This document shows, piece by piece, positions 50,846-62,513 of a DNA stretch of 64,000 bases (the stretch's first letter is position 1; each line of letters begins with the position of its first letter). The stretch is from Symbiodinium natans. Taxonomy: Eukaryota; Sar; Dinophyceae; Suessiales; Symbiodiniaceae. The stretch lies in the NCBI GenBank assembly GCA_905221605.1, contig CAJNDS010001447.1, forward strand, positions 504,216 to 568,215, read 5' to 3'. The notes beneath the pieces were generated by a model. The model was not told the DNA's origin and made no database searches. It worked only from the letters and a program-made list of their open reading frames with translations. A program made the position numbers and the translations under genes.

Positions 50846-51480
50846 GGTTTTTTTTGTTTTTTTAGGGAGGGGTGGGGGGTGGGGGGGGGGGGGTGGGGGG
50901 TGGCTTTGGGGCAGGTTTTTTTTTCTTGTGTTTGTTTACTACTATTATCTCTTTCTTGGGTTTGTTTGTTTTTTTAAAGGGGGGGGGGCTTTAGAGGCGT
51001 TATAGGGTGTTTTAGGGTTTTCTGGGGCTTTTGTAGGGTGTTAGAAGGGGGTTTTGAAGGGGTTTTCCGATGGAAGTTTGGGGGCTTCTAGCGGTTTTCG
51101 GGTTTTGAGGGAGTTTTGAGGGAGTTCAGGTTGCAGGGTTTTGAAGGGGCTTGAGTTTGAGCAGTTTGAGTTGTTTGACGGAGTTTAGGAGCTCTGAATA
51201 TGAGGGTTCAGGATTTGAGGGTTTGAGGGTTCAGGGCTTGAGGGGCTAGGGGTTGGGGCTTAGAGGTTTCAAGGCTTGCGGGTGTTTTGGAGTTTCCTTT
51301 GTGTCGGGGTGGGAGGGGGGGAACAGAGAGGGAGATGCCTATGGCATCGGGTGTTTTGGCGTAGGGCTTGGGGTTATGAACGCAAAAGCAAAACAACATC
51401 TTCTCGGGACTGCAAGGACAGTCAAGTAGGGGGTTTTATGGTACAGGGTTGACCCGATCATCCCCAGCTCGTTCCTTGTG
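50846..51480. other. G-rich intron sequence
   Basis: A T-run then G-runs (50846-50900), a second T-run/G-run (50965-50988), then degenerate GGGTTTTG/GAGGGTTT repeats. No exon supported. Confidence 0.5.
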
Positions 51481-51951
51481 CAAAAGGGTTCCCATCAGAC
51501 CAGTGCCTGGGGAGAATCACTTTTGACCTACAGGCTTTTGTTGTGTGTGTGTGGGTTGGGATTTCAAAGTACTCGTACCCATACAGTAAACCCCAATCTC
51601 CACGTACACACCGAGGCCCCAAACCTCATCAAGCTCCATTCAGAGGCCGTAAAACGGATCTTGAACCAGTGGAGGTCACTAGCCGGTTATAGGGCTTATA
51701 AGGAGCCTAGAGTTGGGTATGTCATTGTTTTTACTATTGATTTTCAAGAGGGCTTCACCAGGCTTAGGCTTTCTGTCGTTTCTCTCGGGCGCTCGCCACT
51801 CACGTCACTCTTGCCGCATGGTAACCGAATTCAGATAGAGGGATGCCGAGACACCCGTAGGGGGGCATGCCTTTGACCCTAAACCCCAAACCCTAAACCC
51901 TAAACCCTAAACCCTAAACTGCCCGTAGAACTATGCCTAAAGCACCGACCG

Positions 51952-52010
51952 ACAGGAGAGGGCTTTGCACCTCCTGGATGGCTTGAAGAGGATGCAGTGC
52001 GCGCTGCTTA
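51952..52010 (+). CDS. Possible exon island
   Basis: After GACAGGAG the frame A-L-H-L-L-D-G-L-K-R-M-Q-C-A-L-L-S-A-R is open. CCCTAAA lies on the left (51880-51918), TTTAGGG on the right. Confidence 0.28.
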
Positions 52011-52247
52011 GTGCCAGGGGGGGCTTTCGGGTTTAGGGTTTGGGGTTTGGGGTTTAGGATGTAGGGTTTAGGGTTTAGGATTCAGGGTTTAGGGTTTATT
52101 GTTTAATATACGGGGTATGGGGACGCCGTTTTTAGGGCCCATATAGAGGGGACCATGTGACTACCCCAAGAAGAATGGGTCTTGGGGCTTCGGGCTTTGG
52201 GTTTCGAGCCTCTGCCAGATTGCGCGCCCAGCTTTACGTACTCAGGT

Positions 52248-52450
52248 TGGGATGTTCACCCTTATACGAACAGTCCATAATAGCCCTACTACAATCCCTA
52301 GGACCCGGAGTAGGCCCTTATTTCCTTCTTTTGGGGTTGGGGTTCCCTTATAATCCCCTTAAAACCACAAAAGGTACCCTTTTTAGTCCTAGGTTACTCC
52401 TGGGTCTAGATCCCTCTTCAGAACTGTCTGTCTAAGGGGGAACATCTCAA
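52248..52450. mobile_element. Family E hairpin carrying a nested family G element
   Basis: The outer ends TTGGGATGTTCACCCTTATAC and AAGGGGGAACATCTCAA are family E, interrupted between its arms by the family G element at 52298-52409. Confidence 0.8.
52298..52409. mobile_element. Family G element nested in family E
   Basis: CTAGGACCCGGAGTAGGCCC ... AGGTTACTCCTGGGTCTAG flanked by an exact ATCC/ATCC duplication. Confidence 0.88.
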
Positions 52451-52789
52451 TACTCAGTCTTTGCAGCTACTGGCCGGTTGCTTGGCCAGTAGCGTCTCGA
52501 GCCCTGAACCCTGAGCTTAAGAATGTTTACAGGGGTCCAGTACATGTGAGTGTTTCCAAGACAAGTAGTCCTCGTCAGGGGGGTTGAGAGTTTGAAATGG
52601 CTTCCACTTACGAGGAGCCAATTTTTGTGCTACGTTTGAAACAAACAACCTCCAGCTACCAGAATAGCAGCCTTGGGGGGCTTCCGATGATAATAATATA
52701 ATTGGCGGCCCTTTGCAAGGGGCCTTAAAAAAAGGATTCGAGTAGTCGGGTGCTAGATCAGGGGTACCCCTGCTTTGGGAAACGTGCTC

Positions 52790-53200
52790 GTTTAATTTGC
52801 CCGCGAGTGAATGCAGTAAGAAAAAGAGTGAACAGAGTGAGCGCAGTAAAAGCCCTTTTAATATTCTTTCATTGGGCTTTTACATAGAGAACGTATTGAA
52901 CGAACTAAGAAGAGAACAAATATTACGAAGAGAATGAACTGAATTAATTTATGAACGAAGCGAATTAATGAGCAAAGTGCATTAAATTCAAAACCGAAAG
53001 AACGAAGGAAACAAATATTATCGCCGCTCACTAGTTTTCTATTATGCCGCGGGAATATTATTAGTGTGTGTCCAAAACCCCCTTAATAATAGTGTAAACG
53101 TGGGGTTTTGGGGGTTCGTTCGCTTCTCTCTCTCACGTATTATACGATTACGGGGCAGTGAAAAGATCTTTATAAGCCCCACCAATTAGTATTCTCTTTC
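52790..53200. other. AT-rich island of foreign composition
   Basis: Clearly more AT-rich than its surroundings, without telomere repeats. Recurrent words such as GAACGAA, GAGCGAA-like and AATTAAT occur. No open frame. It could derive from an organelle or plasmid-like sequence, or be an old element. Confidence 0.4.
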
Positions 53201-53699
53201 CGTATGTGGAACTTTTGCTCTGGGGGTCTGGCAAGCCTCAAGCTTTTCCCGCCAGGCGGATTGCCTGGCAACCCCCCAGCCTGTCTTTCACAACAGCCCA
53301 CACTGAAGTCGTGTAGGCACTGTTTTAAACATGTACTTCAGTGTTGGGGCTGCGTTCGGTGTTTTAGGGGTTGGGTTCGGGGTTTTGTTTGGGGTGTTAG
53401 GGGGGGGAGTGGGTGCTATACAACCCTCAACCCTAATTCAACCCTAAACCCTAAACCCCAAACCCTAAGAGATCTAAGAGCCCTAACCCTAAGCCCTCGC
53501 CCTCTGCTCAAATCCATGGGCCCACAGTCCCTGGATCACCGCCCCCCCCCCCCCAGGCTGCGGCCCACATTGCAGGCAGCTTGGCAAGCCAACCATCCCA
53601 TTTGGTGAGGGGAGTTAGGGGTTTAGGGTTTAGGGTTTCGGGTCCTAAACCCTAAACCCTAAACCCTAAACCCTAAACCCTAAACAAAAGCCTTTGCCA

Positions 53700-53860
53700 T
53701 CCGATTAGGGGGATTCCGGGTTTCGGACATTTGGGGATTCAGGGGGAATTAGCGGATTCAGGGTTTAGGGAATTTGGGGGATTTAGGGAATTTAGGGGAT
53801 TTAGGGAATTTAGGGGATTTAGGGAATGTAGGGTTCAGGGTATTTAGGGCATTTAGGGGT
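53700..53860 (+). repeat. GGGAATTTAGGGGATTTA tandem repeats
   Basis: Degenerate 18-mer units, an expanded relative of the TTTAGGG pattern. Confidence 0.7.
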
Positions 53861-54137
53861 CTTGGGGCTTAGGCAAGTTTACAAACTCTTTGTAGGTTTT
53901 GGGGTGAACGAGGTACCTGATAGCCCGTATGTAACCCTTTTAAGGATTATGTCGGGTACTTAATCTTCTGAGCCATGGCAGCCCAAGCCCAAACACCAAA
54001 CCCTAGAAACCAAAAACCCGAAGCTCAAGCCCTCAAAAGCCCCAAATCAAAACCAAAACCCAAAAACCCAGTAGACACTGAAACCTAAAACCCCTAAACC
54101 CAAACCTAACACCCCTAAAACCCAAAACCCAAAACAG

Positions 54138-54215
54138 GCATGCGGAGATCGACGGCTTTAATGCAGAGGAGCTCGCAGGGTTGGTGGCCCCAGAAACCAC
54201 GGTTGTCTTCAGGGG
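54138..54215 (+). CDS. Exon island, OPR-like
   Basis: AAAACAG|GCAT start; reads HAEIDGFNAEELAGLVAPET, similar to the x-x-F-x-x-x-E-L-A-x-L pattern of OPR/RAP repeats. TTTAGGG follows at 54226. 3' boundary uncertain. Confidence 0.4.
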
Positions 54216-54225
54216 CTGGGTTTAG

Positions 54226-56108
54226 GGTTTAGGGTTTGAATTAGGGTTAGGGTTTAGGGTTTAGGGTGAGGGTTTAGGGTTTAGGGTTTAGGGTTTAAGG
54301 TTTAGGGTTCAGGGTTCAGGGTTTAGGGTTTAAGGTTTAGGGTTAGGGTTTCAGGTAGGGTCTGGTGTTTGGGGTTTAGGATAGGAATTTGGGTTTCAGG
54401 ATTTTGGATAGAGGGTTTATATGGTTTAGGGTGGGTAGGACGGTTTCAAGATGGTGCTATGTGCAGTTTAGAGCTTGTAGTGTATTTGTGGGGTTTGCAA
54501 AGGTGGGGTTCTAAGGTTTTGGGCAAGAAGAAGAACAGTCCGAACTCAGAACATCACGATGCCGGAGCTTTCTTGTTTGCTTTACTGTAGGAGTGCCCTC
54601 AGCTCTAAACACCTCCCAAAACCTGTCCCAAAGGCTGGCGCGAGCGGCCAGGACCTCGGGAAAGGGCGCGCCGTTAGCTCCTTGAAGCTTGCGGGAGTGT
54701 TTGTTTACAATGAGCGTACAGGAGTTTTTGTACAACCTTCTAGTTGTGGAGAGCAAATAGGACTGGAGGGCCTTAGTCCCGCGGGAGGGACGGCGGCCAT
54801 TCCTTTGGCGTCGGCGATGCCTTGTATGTCGTGAGGAGGGGTGGGGGGTGGAGGGGGGCGGGGGTACCCCCCCTGGACCTCCCTTCAAATGTTTGGTTCC
54901 TGCCATCTGCGGGGGCGTAGCTTTCGTCCGCCCGGCTTCTCAAGTACAAACCCTATTCTTTAAGCCCTTCGAAGCCCCCCAACCACGAAAAACCTTATTA
55001 AACCCTTCGAAGTCCCTTGGAACCCCCTGCCTCAAACCCAGAAAGCACAAGCAACCCAGGCTTCCACTTTCGCTGCCGCCCGCACCCGCGGTGAGGGGTT
55101 CGAGCCCCTCGCCACGGCGCGGTGCTGGCCGGGGGTGCCGGACAACACAAACTGCCTGGAACTGGTTCTTCAAGTTGAGGTCCCCCTAAACCCTAAACCC
55201 TAAACCCTAAACCCCAAACCCTAACCCCCCCCCCCCAAAAAAAAAAAAAAGGGCAGTTCTCTAAGTTATGGTCCCTTTTGGAAGTCCTGCTTTGTAAGGT
55301 GGCCCGCTACTGTACTGTGGACCCAAAAAACGGGAGCCTCGTTTAAAGAACTACGGATACGTAGTTCACTTTTTTGGTGCCGACGTGTACTCCATGTCCC
55401 TTATACTCTTGTTAGGTAGAAGCAACGGAACCACGAGTGTTTCAGAGTTGGGGTTGATTTTTGGGCTTGCTGCTTCGAGGGGATATTTCGACTAGGCCGA
55501 GGCTGTCCAGGGCTTGTTGTCAAAATGAATGGCCAATGGGACGTAGCAGCTTGTGCGCTCTGACCCTCAGCAGATATGCACAGCACAAGTCCCTCAGGAA
55601 TTTGATGGTAAACCCTAGCTACCCTCAAGGCAAATTGCCTGAGATGTCCTTTTGAAGCTGTCCGCTTTTCCCAATTCTGATCGTGGACCATCCCCATTCC
55701 ACCAACGACAGCTTTTAATGAAGGCCACGCAGGAAACCCAGCCCTAAACCCTGAACCCTAAGCCCTAAGCCCTATAAACCCTCAGCTTCATAGGGTTTAG
55801 GTTTAGGGTTCAGGGTTGTAGAGTGCGGGCCCTGAGTCACCCTAAAAGAAAGCCTGAACTCCGTGATGCTGTTGGGCTTGTCAAGTCAACAGCTAGGCAA
55901 GATAACGACATCCGCTTGGGCACCCTGAGCCCTGAACCCTAAACCCTCAAACCCTAAAGCCTGAAGCCCTATAAACCCTAAACCCTAAACCCTAAACCCT
56001 AAACCCTAAACCCTAAACCCTAAACCCTAAACCCTAAACCCTAAACCCTAAACCCTAAACCCTAAACCCTAAACCCTAAACCCTAAACCAACCTTCAGTC
56101 GATGCAAG
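54226..56108. other. Intron or intergenic region
   Basis: TTTAGGG with TTAGGG and TTAAGG variants (54226-54360), unique sequence with overlapping frames on both strands that lack recognisable features, CCCTAAA (55185-55225), then CCCTAAA 55974-56092 (about 17 units). Confidence 0.5.
55974..56092 (-). repeat. CCCTAAA array (about 17 units)
   Basis: Perfect heptamers ending 16 bp before the exon at 56109. Confidence 0.95.
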
Positions 56109-56192
56109 GCCACCAAATCGCGGGATCGCTTGGCGTCCCTGGAGCCCCGCCAATTGGGGCGTCTTCTGGGAGTCGCACTTGCCGAGTCTTCG
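56109..56192 (+). CDS. Exon island, helical
   Basis: GATGCAAG|GCCA start; reads ATKSRDRLASLEPRQLGRLL then GVALAESS. A G-run and TTTAGGG follow. The L-x-P-x-x-L-x-x-L pattern is compatible with the OPR-like gene. Confidence 0.4.
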
Positions 56193-57000
56193 TGGGGGGG
56201 GGGGGGGGGGGGGTTAGGGTTTAGGGTTGTTTGTAGTCTGTTCGAATAAGGACCTCAATAAGATTCCCTAAACCCTCAACCCTAAACCCTAAACCCTAAA
56301 CCCTAAACCCTAAACCTTACACCCTAAACCCCAAACCCCAAACCCAAATTTTGGAAACGGGCACCGGTCGGCCCAGTCAGGCCAACACACCTGAAACGCT
56401 GCAGGCGCCCGAAAGCCTAAACCCCCAAACTCGGCGCTAAACCCAAAAACGTGAACTCATAATGAATTGGGGTCCTTATTATAAGGGACTCCTACTATTT
56501 GGGGGGTCCAAATTAAGGGGCCCCTTACTAGCGTAAGACCCCACATCTCTTCAATGAATTGTGTCCCGCTGGATGCTTCGAGGTTAGGCTTGTTCCGAGG
56601 ACCAGTTTAGGGTTTAGGGGTTAGGGGTTAGGGCTTAAGGGTTAGGGTGTATAGGGTTTAGAGATCTCAGCATTTTGGTTTTGGACCCTAGACCCTACGA
56701 CCGAAACGTCAGCAATTCAGAATGGTGCTTTGGCGTGCCAGCAGTAGGTTTTGGTCTGGTGGGTTTTTTGGCAGCCTGCACCCTAAACACCTAACCCCTA
56801 AGCCCTATACCTACAACCCGAAACTTTAGATGTGGGTTGGGACGTTTTGAATTTGCTTTGCACGGTTCAGGGCCACCGAGGGTGCGAGTCTTCGAGGGTT
56901 GCGATTGGGGTTGAGGTTGCGGCCCACCTGGATGGGCCGCTGTTCCTAGGGTTTAGGGTTTAGGGTTTAGGGTTTAATTAGGGTTTAGGATCCTAGCGTA

Positions 57001-57100
57001 GGCTCTTCTTCCCTTCTTTTAGGGTTCAGGCTCCCTTGTAAGCCCCTTTAAACCAAAAAGGCCACCCTTTTTAGTCCCAGGTTTACTCCTGTGTCTGGCT
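57001..57100. mobile_element. Family G element
   Basis: CCTAGCGTAGGCTCTTCTTCC ... TCCCAGGTTTACTCCTGTGTC with AAAAAGGCCACCCTTTTTAG inside. Confidence 0.65.
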
Positions 57101-58033
57101 GTGTATGGTTAGTGTAGGCACCCTAAATTCCTAAACCGAAAGGTCAGAGTTTCGGCTCATTTTTTGGGCATGGTGCCCTTTGGGGCTGGTCATGTCCGCC
57201 TTTTCGCTGTCATGGAAGATTGTGCGATAGCAGAAACGACCGCAAGGGTTTAGGGTTTAGGGTTTAGGGTTTAGGGTTTAGGGTTTGACATGGCTCTGGA
57301 CATCCCTAGATCCCGAAACCCTAAACGCCAAGCCCCCGATAGGGTACACCATAGTTAGGAGACCTCCCCTGGACCCTACACCCTGAAGCCCTGAAGCCCA
57401 ATCTTGCGAGGCGTCACCGGCAGAGGGCCTTTAAGGTTTAGGGTGTTATGGTAATTAGGGCTTAGGCTTAGGGTTTTGGGGTTTACAGTAGGGTTTAGTC
57501 GTGATGCCTGGGCAACGCAACACGGCAGGCTCAATCGTAACAAGATGAAACAATCCTGTGCTCAGCATGGGGCTCTTCATGGCAGATGTGACAACCACAG
57601 CCAGCGTGTGCACGCACACTTGCCAGAGCCCAGCATGTTTTGGGGTTCATGCTTGGAGCGCAACCTTGAACGTGAGCTTCGGACGGAAGCAGCCCTACAT
57701 CCATGGTACCTCTTCCGACACCCGACGATTTGCAGAGGGTTTGTGCCATGGACGGGCGGCAGGAAGACTTTTCCTTCGGCGACTGGCTAGGCAGGATGGA
57801 GGGCCCGAAGATTTGGACCCCACAATGTCGTAGTTTCAGAGGCAAAGGTGCAAAGAGCAGGGATCCTCATCTTTCTACCCTATAGCTGCTACATTCCGTG
57901 TTCTTTATTTTCCGGAGGGGCGCCCGCGCCTAAGTCCCCATACCCCACTATACCCATACTGCGGGGGGGGGGGGGGGCTCCAGGCCAGGGCTGAAAGGAC
58001 AAGACATGGACCTCAGGGTTTACAGGGTTGAAG

Positions 58034-58137
58034 TTGGGATGTTCCCCCTTGTATACTAACAGTCCTCAATCAAAAACAGACTAGGGGGTACTAGAATCCC
58101 TATGAACGGCTGCCAGTGTTAGGGGGAACGTTCCAAG
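58034..58137. mobile_element. Family E hairpin element
   Basis: TTGGGATGTTCCCCCTTGTAT ... TAGGGGGAACGTTCCAAGG. Confidence 0.75.
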
Positions 58138-59167
58138 GTTTACGGTTTCCTTTTGCAGCAGGAAGCCTCAGACCCTGAACTAAACATGCATGTTGAGCAC
58201 ACCAGCGGTTTAGGGTTTAGGGTTTGGGGTTTAGGGTTTAGGATTTAAAGATGGAAAGGCCAGGCGTGTAGTCTAGGATATCTGTCAGCCACTGTCGCTC
58301 TAGGTCGCTCTGGGCGTGAAAAAACACCGGCAAGACAAGCTTTTGCAGCCCGCCCAAAGGCAGCTTTCGAGCCTTCTTGTACTGGACGCTGGTCTAAACG
58401 CTGGCCTAAACCCTAAACCTTACACCCTAAACCCCAAACCCTAAACCCTAAACCCTAAACCCTAAACTAAACCCTAAAGCCCTAAGACCAGGCAATGGGT
58501 CCTTCTGTCAAGTCGTCCTGTGCACCGACACAAGGACATCGAAAAAGCCGCATGGACTGCAGATGATCCCCCTGGTTTAGGTTTTAGGGTTTAGGGTTTA
58601 GGGTTTAGGGTTTAGGATTTGGGGTTTAGGGTTTAGGGATTGAGGGAATGAGGGCCCTATGTAATCCCTTAACTGTGTGTGTGTATATATATAGGGCCCT
58701 CATTCCCTCATTCCCTACTGAGAACCAGCCAGTGATAGAGTCGGGCACTGACTTGTTCAAGAAAACGAAGTTTAGGGTTTAGGGTTTGGGCTTTCGGGTT
58801 TAGGGTTTAGGGTTTAGGGTTTAGGGTATATAATATGGCACATCGTACCCTCATCTACGTAACTGAATACTCAGAGCCCACCGTAGGTTCAGGAGGCTGT
58901 TAGGATTTGGCTTTCAGCACTAGGCTGGGATGCCCGTTGCTTCTCGGTGTACCAACCCCTACACACAAAAGTGCTCGAACCTTTAGCAAGGTATGCCGCC
59001 AAGCAGGTGCCCAAGCGAGGCGGGAATGAGACGGTGTGTCTGCGCTGAGGGGTTGGGCTTAGCCGCTTTAGCCTCTTCGGACCATCCCCCACTGTCTCTC
59101 AGGTCTGGGGCTTCATGTCAGGTGGGTACCTAAACCCTAAACCCTAGACCCTAAACCCTAAATCCTA

Positions 59168-59168
<1 letters not shown>

Positions 59169-59217
<49 letters not shown>
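59169..59217 (-). repeat. Poly-C tract (about 49 nt)
   Basis: Uninterrupted C run directly after CCCTAAATCCTAAAC. Confidence 0.85.
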
Positions 59218-59220
<3 letters not shown>

Positions 59221-59603
59221 ATTGAGCCCTGACATCGCCCTGCGCCCCCGCTCTTCCTAGGAACGCCAATGGGCATGCAAGTGTGTGTTGAGCTTCGGGT
59301 TGGATGCCCTTATAGGGCTTCTAAGCGGTTTTGAGTCTAGGGGCTCTATATTCAGGGTGTTCACCTCTTGTTGTTCTTGAGATATGTGTTCTTGCCTTTT
59401 CTTCTGGTTGTTTTATTGCGCTGTTGCTAGTCCTATCATCATGCTGCATATCGTTGTTGTTTTGGTAAGCATGATGACTAAAGCCATTGTGTTGGGGATG
59501 TGGGCCGCTAAACCAGCCACCACGTCCTATCCCCTAAACCCTAAACCCTAATTAAACCCTAAACCCTAGACCCTAAACCCTAGACCCTAAACCCCTCTCG
59601 CAG

Positions 59604-60523
59604 GCACTGGCGTGGACCAAGCGGTGGTCATGGAAGCGCACTGCCTCCGGAAATTGGAGCGGGGCTTAGGGCCCTGACGCAGTGGGGTGTTCTTGTTCCA
59701 AGCTGAGGGTTGATCTACATGATTTTTTCTTGTACCTTCTTTGTGTATCCGAAACCCTGAAACCCTAAAGCCATTACCCTAGTCCATAAGATAAGGAATA
59801 CACCACAATGAGATCTCCAGCGGCGCCTGCAAAGTGGATGAACACTAATTAGGGGCCAATCCCACGTGTTCGCGTTTTAGATGGGGATATCATCAGGTTT
59901 CTACTTTCCTCTGATATTCCCTGCTATGTCCGACTAACCCTATTCGCCCGAAGTCCGCTCAAGTCCGATCTCAACTGCATCCTTTCATCAGTAAGCCTTG
60001 AAACCGACATCCCAATGCCCAATTAACCCGAAATCCCTATCCAAGGCTTGGGGTTCTATAATTTTTTTACTCCATGCCCTAAACCGCAATCCCAGGAACT
60101 TCTGTGAGAATATACGTGCTGACTAAGGTTGAGGGTTCAGCATCAGGGTTTAGGGTGCGGTGTACTGGCAGCTTTCCTACCCTATGATCAGCTTGGGGGG
60201 CTCGTCGACCACTTGAAATCTGCGGGCCCAAAGAACATCCACATCCTGATGCCCAACTCTTCCAGGAGACCGCTGTAACCAGTGCAATAGGTATCCGAAG
60301 GTCCAAAACCCCTTCACGTCCCAGTTCGTGCTAAGCCCTAAACCCTAAACCCCAAACCCTAAACCCTAAACCCTAAACCCTAAACCCTAAACCCTAAACC
60401 CTAAACCCTAAACCCTAAACCCTAAACCCTAAACCCTGTGCCACCTTGCAGGAGGCCTCCCCTTGGGTAGTCACGCTCTTCTGCGACTTCGACAACTCGG
60501 CAGAGTGGACTGGAAACTTGCAC
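59604..60523 (+). CDS. Two joined exons of an unrecognised gene, possibly continuing the OPR-like gene
   Basis: Exons 59604-59663 and 60455-60523 join in frame. The donor GCTT (59664) nearly repeats as GCCT at the next exon. The product reads TGVDQAVVMEAHCLRKLERG then LPLGSHALLRLRQLGRVDWK. The helix SHALLRLRQLGRVDWKLA suits a helical-repeat protein. The intron holds unique sequence and CCCTAAA (60341-60437). A third exon, 62095-62153, may follow (next entry). Confidence 0.42.
60355..60437 (-). repeat. CCCTAAA array (about 12 units)
   Basis: Ends 17 bp before the exon at 60455. Confidence 0.95.
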
Positions 60524-62094
60524 GCCCTGGGGTTTAGGGAGTTTAGGGTTTAGGGTTCAGGGTTAGGGTTTAGGGTGTTTAGACGGGTTTAGGGTGTTTA
60601 GGGTGTCTAGGGTGTTTAAGGTGTCTAAGGTGTTTTTGGTGGTTTTGGGTGTTTATGGTGTTTAGTGTTTAGGGTTCAGGTTCAGGGCTGTTGGATGTCG
60701 CGCTCGTGGCGCAGGTATTAGGTGTATGCAGGGCTCACAGCGAGTGGTCTTGCAATGTTCAGGGCCGCAGAGGAGTAAGGGTTTCGTCAGGATTCTCTCT
60801 GCTTCAAGGTCTAAGCTGCAAGAAGGCGGCCTTCGTACTAAACCCCGAAACCGTCTCTTGGCGGGAGTCCCCTGATTCTTGAAACCGCCAAATAAACGAG
60901 TTCAGGTTTTGGGGTTCAGGGTTAGGGTCTAGGGGTTAGTGGTTTAGGATATAGGGTTCGGGGTTTAGGGCTTGTTTAGGGTCAGGGTTTGTAGGGTTTG
61001 GGGCTTAGGGTTTATTTGTTTGGCGTGGGGTACCGAACGTTATGGGAAGATAAGGAATTAGGAACGCTCCAAGAAGGAGCAACAATGACGGGTCTTGCTG
61101 AAGCCTCTACCCGAAACCCGGAACCCCAAACTTTAAACCTTAAGCCCTGTAAACCCTAAACCCTGTAGGCATCCTGAAGTAGACAGAATTGTTGAAACAA
61201 CCAAAAAGCACCGTCTCGAAAACGATAGAGAGAATATTTCCCAGGTTCCCAAAACGATAGATGGAATATTTCCCAGGGGCCAAGATAAGTACCCAGACGT
61301 GGCTGCTGAGAGAAGTGGGACGGGATTCTACCTATGGTGGTGTTGTTCCTCCACTCCCTCAACAGTCCTTGGAAGCACAAAAGCACACCAAACCGCCCGT
61401 AAGAGGCTTTGGAAGCAATTTAGAGGACAAAGGCACGCCAAGAGACGAGAGGCCCCAAGAAGCCACCCTCAGAAGACGCGAGGGCCAAGAAACCAAGACG
61501 CCAAGAGGCCCCCTCAAACGGGCGCCCAAAAAGCCGTCTTAAACATGATCCCGCAATTAGTCTATTTATGGTTCCAAATATTCTATGTATGGTTCCCCAA
61601 GAATGCGGGAAAAAAACTCAAATCCCCGAAGCCCAAATTCTATCTATAAAAAAATGACTTGAACCCCAAATCCTTCAGCATAACATACTGGAAGTCTGTC
61701 GGCTGCCAAAGAAGTCACTGGTCCCCAAGTGCCGAAACCCTGTCTTTAAAACCCTTGCGCCTCTTTTCAGAGGCTCCCTGTTTGGACTGTTTGGACTCTT
61801 TTGAGGGCCGGGAAGGGTAGTCAGTTCTTGAGGGTAAACCATGCCTAGACAGGGAAGTCTAGCAGAACCTGCCCCAGCCAAAAGCCCGTCCTAAACCCTA
61901 AACCCTAAACCCTAAACCCTAAACCCTAAACCCTAAACCCTAAACCCTAAACCCTAAACCCTACACCCTACACCCTACACCCTACACCCTAAACCCTAAA
62001 CCCTAAACCCTAAACCCTAAACCCTAAACCCTAAACCCTAAACCCTAAACCCTAAACCTAGACCCTAAATCCTAAACCCTCCCCCACATCCCAG
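60524..62094. other. Intron
   Basis: GCCC|TGGGG start, TTTAGGG and GTGTTTAGG/GTGTCTAGG variants (60534-60690), unique sequence containing a 32-bp tandem duplication with ACGATAGA and GAATATTTCCCAGG (61219-61276), and CCCTAAA/CCCTACA arrays 61890-62085. Confidence 0.5.
61890..62060 (-). repeat. CCCTAAA array with a CCCTACA patch
   Basis: CCCTAAA units interrupted by five CCCTACA units (61960-61990), showing local spread of a variant. Confidence 0.9.
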
Positions 62095-62153
62095 GAGTGC
62101 TTGAGTGGTGTGAAGGTGGTGAGCTGCTCCTCGAAAGCATATCGAAGGGGAAG
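62095..62153 (+). CDS. Exon island
   Basis: CATCCCAG|GAGT start, AAG|GTATCAG donor. Reads VLEWCEGGELLLESISKGK, which joins in frame to the 60523 exon end (...LA|R then VLEW). A second frame is also open. Confidence 0.38.
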
Positions 62154-62228
62154 GTATCAGTTGAAGCAAGAATCCGACTCTCCACCCTAAACCCTGAACC
62201 CTAAACCCTAATCCCTAATCCCTGGACC

Positions 62229-62513
62229 CTGGACCCTAAACCCTAAACCCTAAACCCTAAACCCTAAACCCTAAACCCTAAACCCTAAACCCTAAACCCT
62301 AAACCCTAAACCCTAAACCCTAAACCCTAAACCCTAAACCCTAAACCCTAAACCCTAAACCCTAAACCTAACCCTAAACCCTAAACCCTAAACCCTAAAC
62401 CCTAAACCCTAAACCCTAAACCCTAAACCCTAAACCCTAAACCCTAAACCCTAAACCCTAAACCCTAAACCCTAAACCCTAAACCCTAAACCCTAAACCC
62501 TAAACCCTAACCC
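62229..62513 (-). repeat. Longest CCCTAAA array (about 40 units)
   Basis: About 285 bp, nearly perfect with one shortened unit at 62367. Interstitial: unique sequence and exon islands lie on both sides. Confidence 0.97.

Larger units (their letters stand above)
56193..59603. other. Long region with few supported exons
   Basis: Inverted family D fragment (56464-56545), TTTAGGG arrays (56947-56980, 57246-57290, 58207-58245), a family G element (57001-57100), overlapping frames at 57476-57885 without recognisable family, a family E hairpin (58034-58137), CCCTAAA (58410-58475), TATATA (58680-58693) and a 49-nt poly-C. Confidence 0.45.

Noticed and set aside
57476..57885. Overlapping about 100-codon frames on both strands
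   Set aside because: No motif, and both strands are open, which fits chance in GC-balanced sequence.
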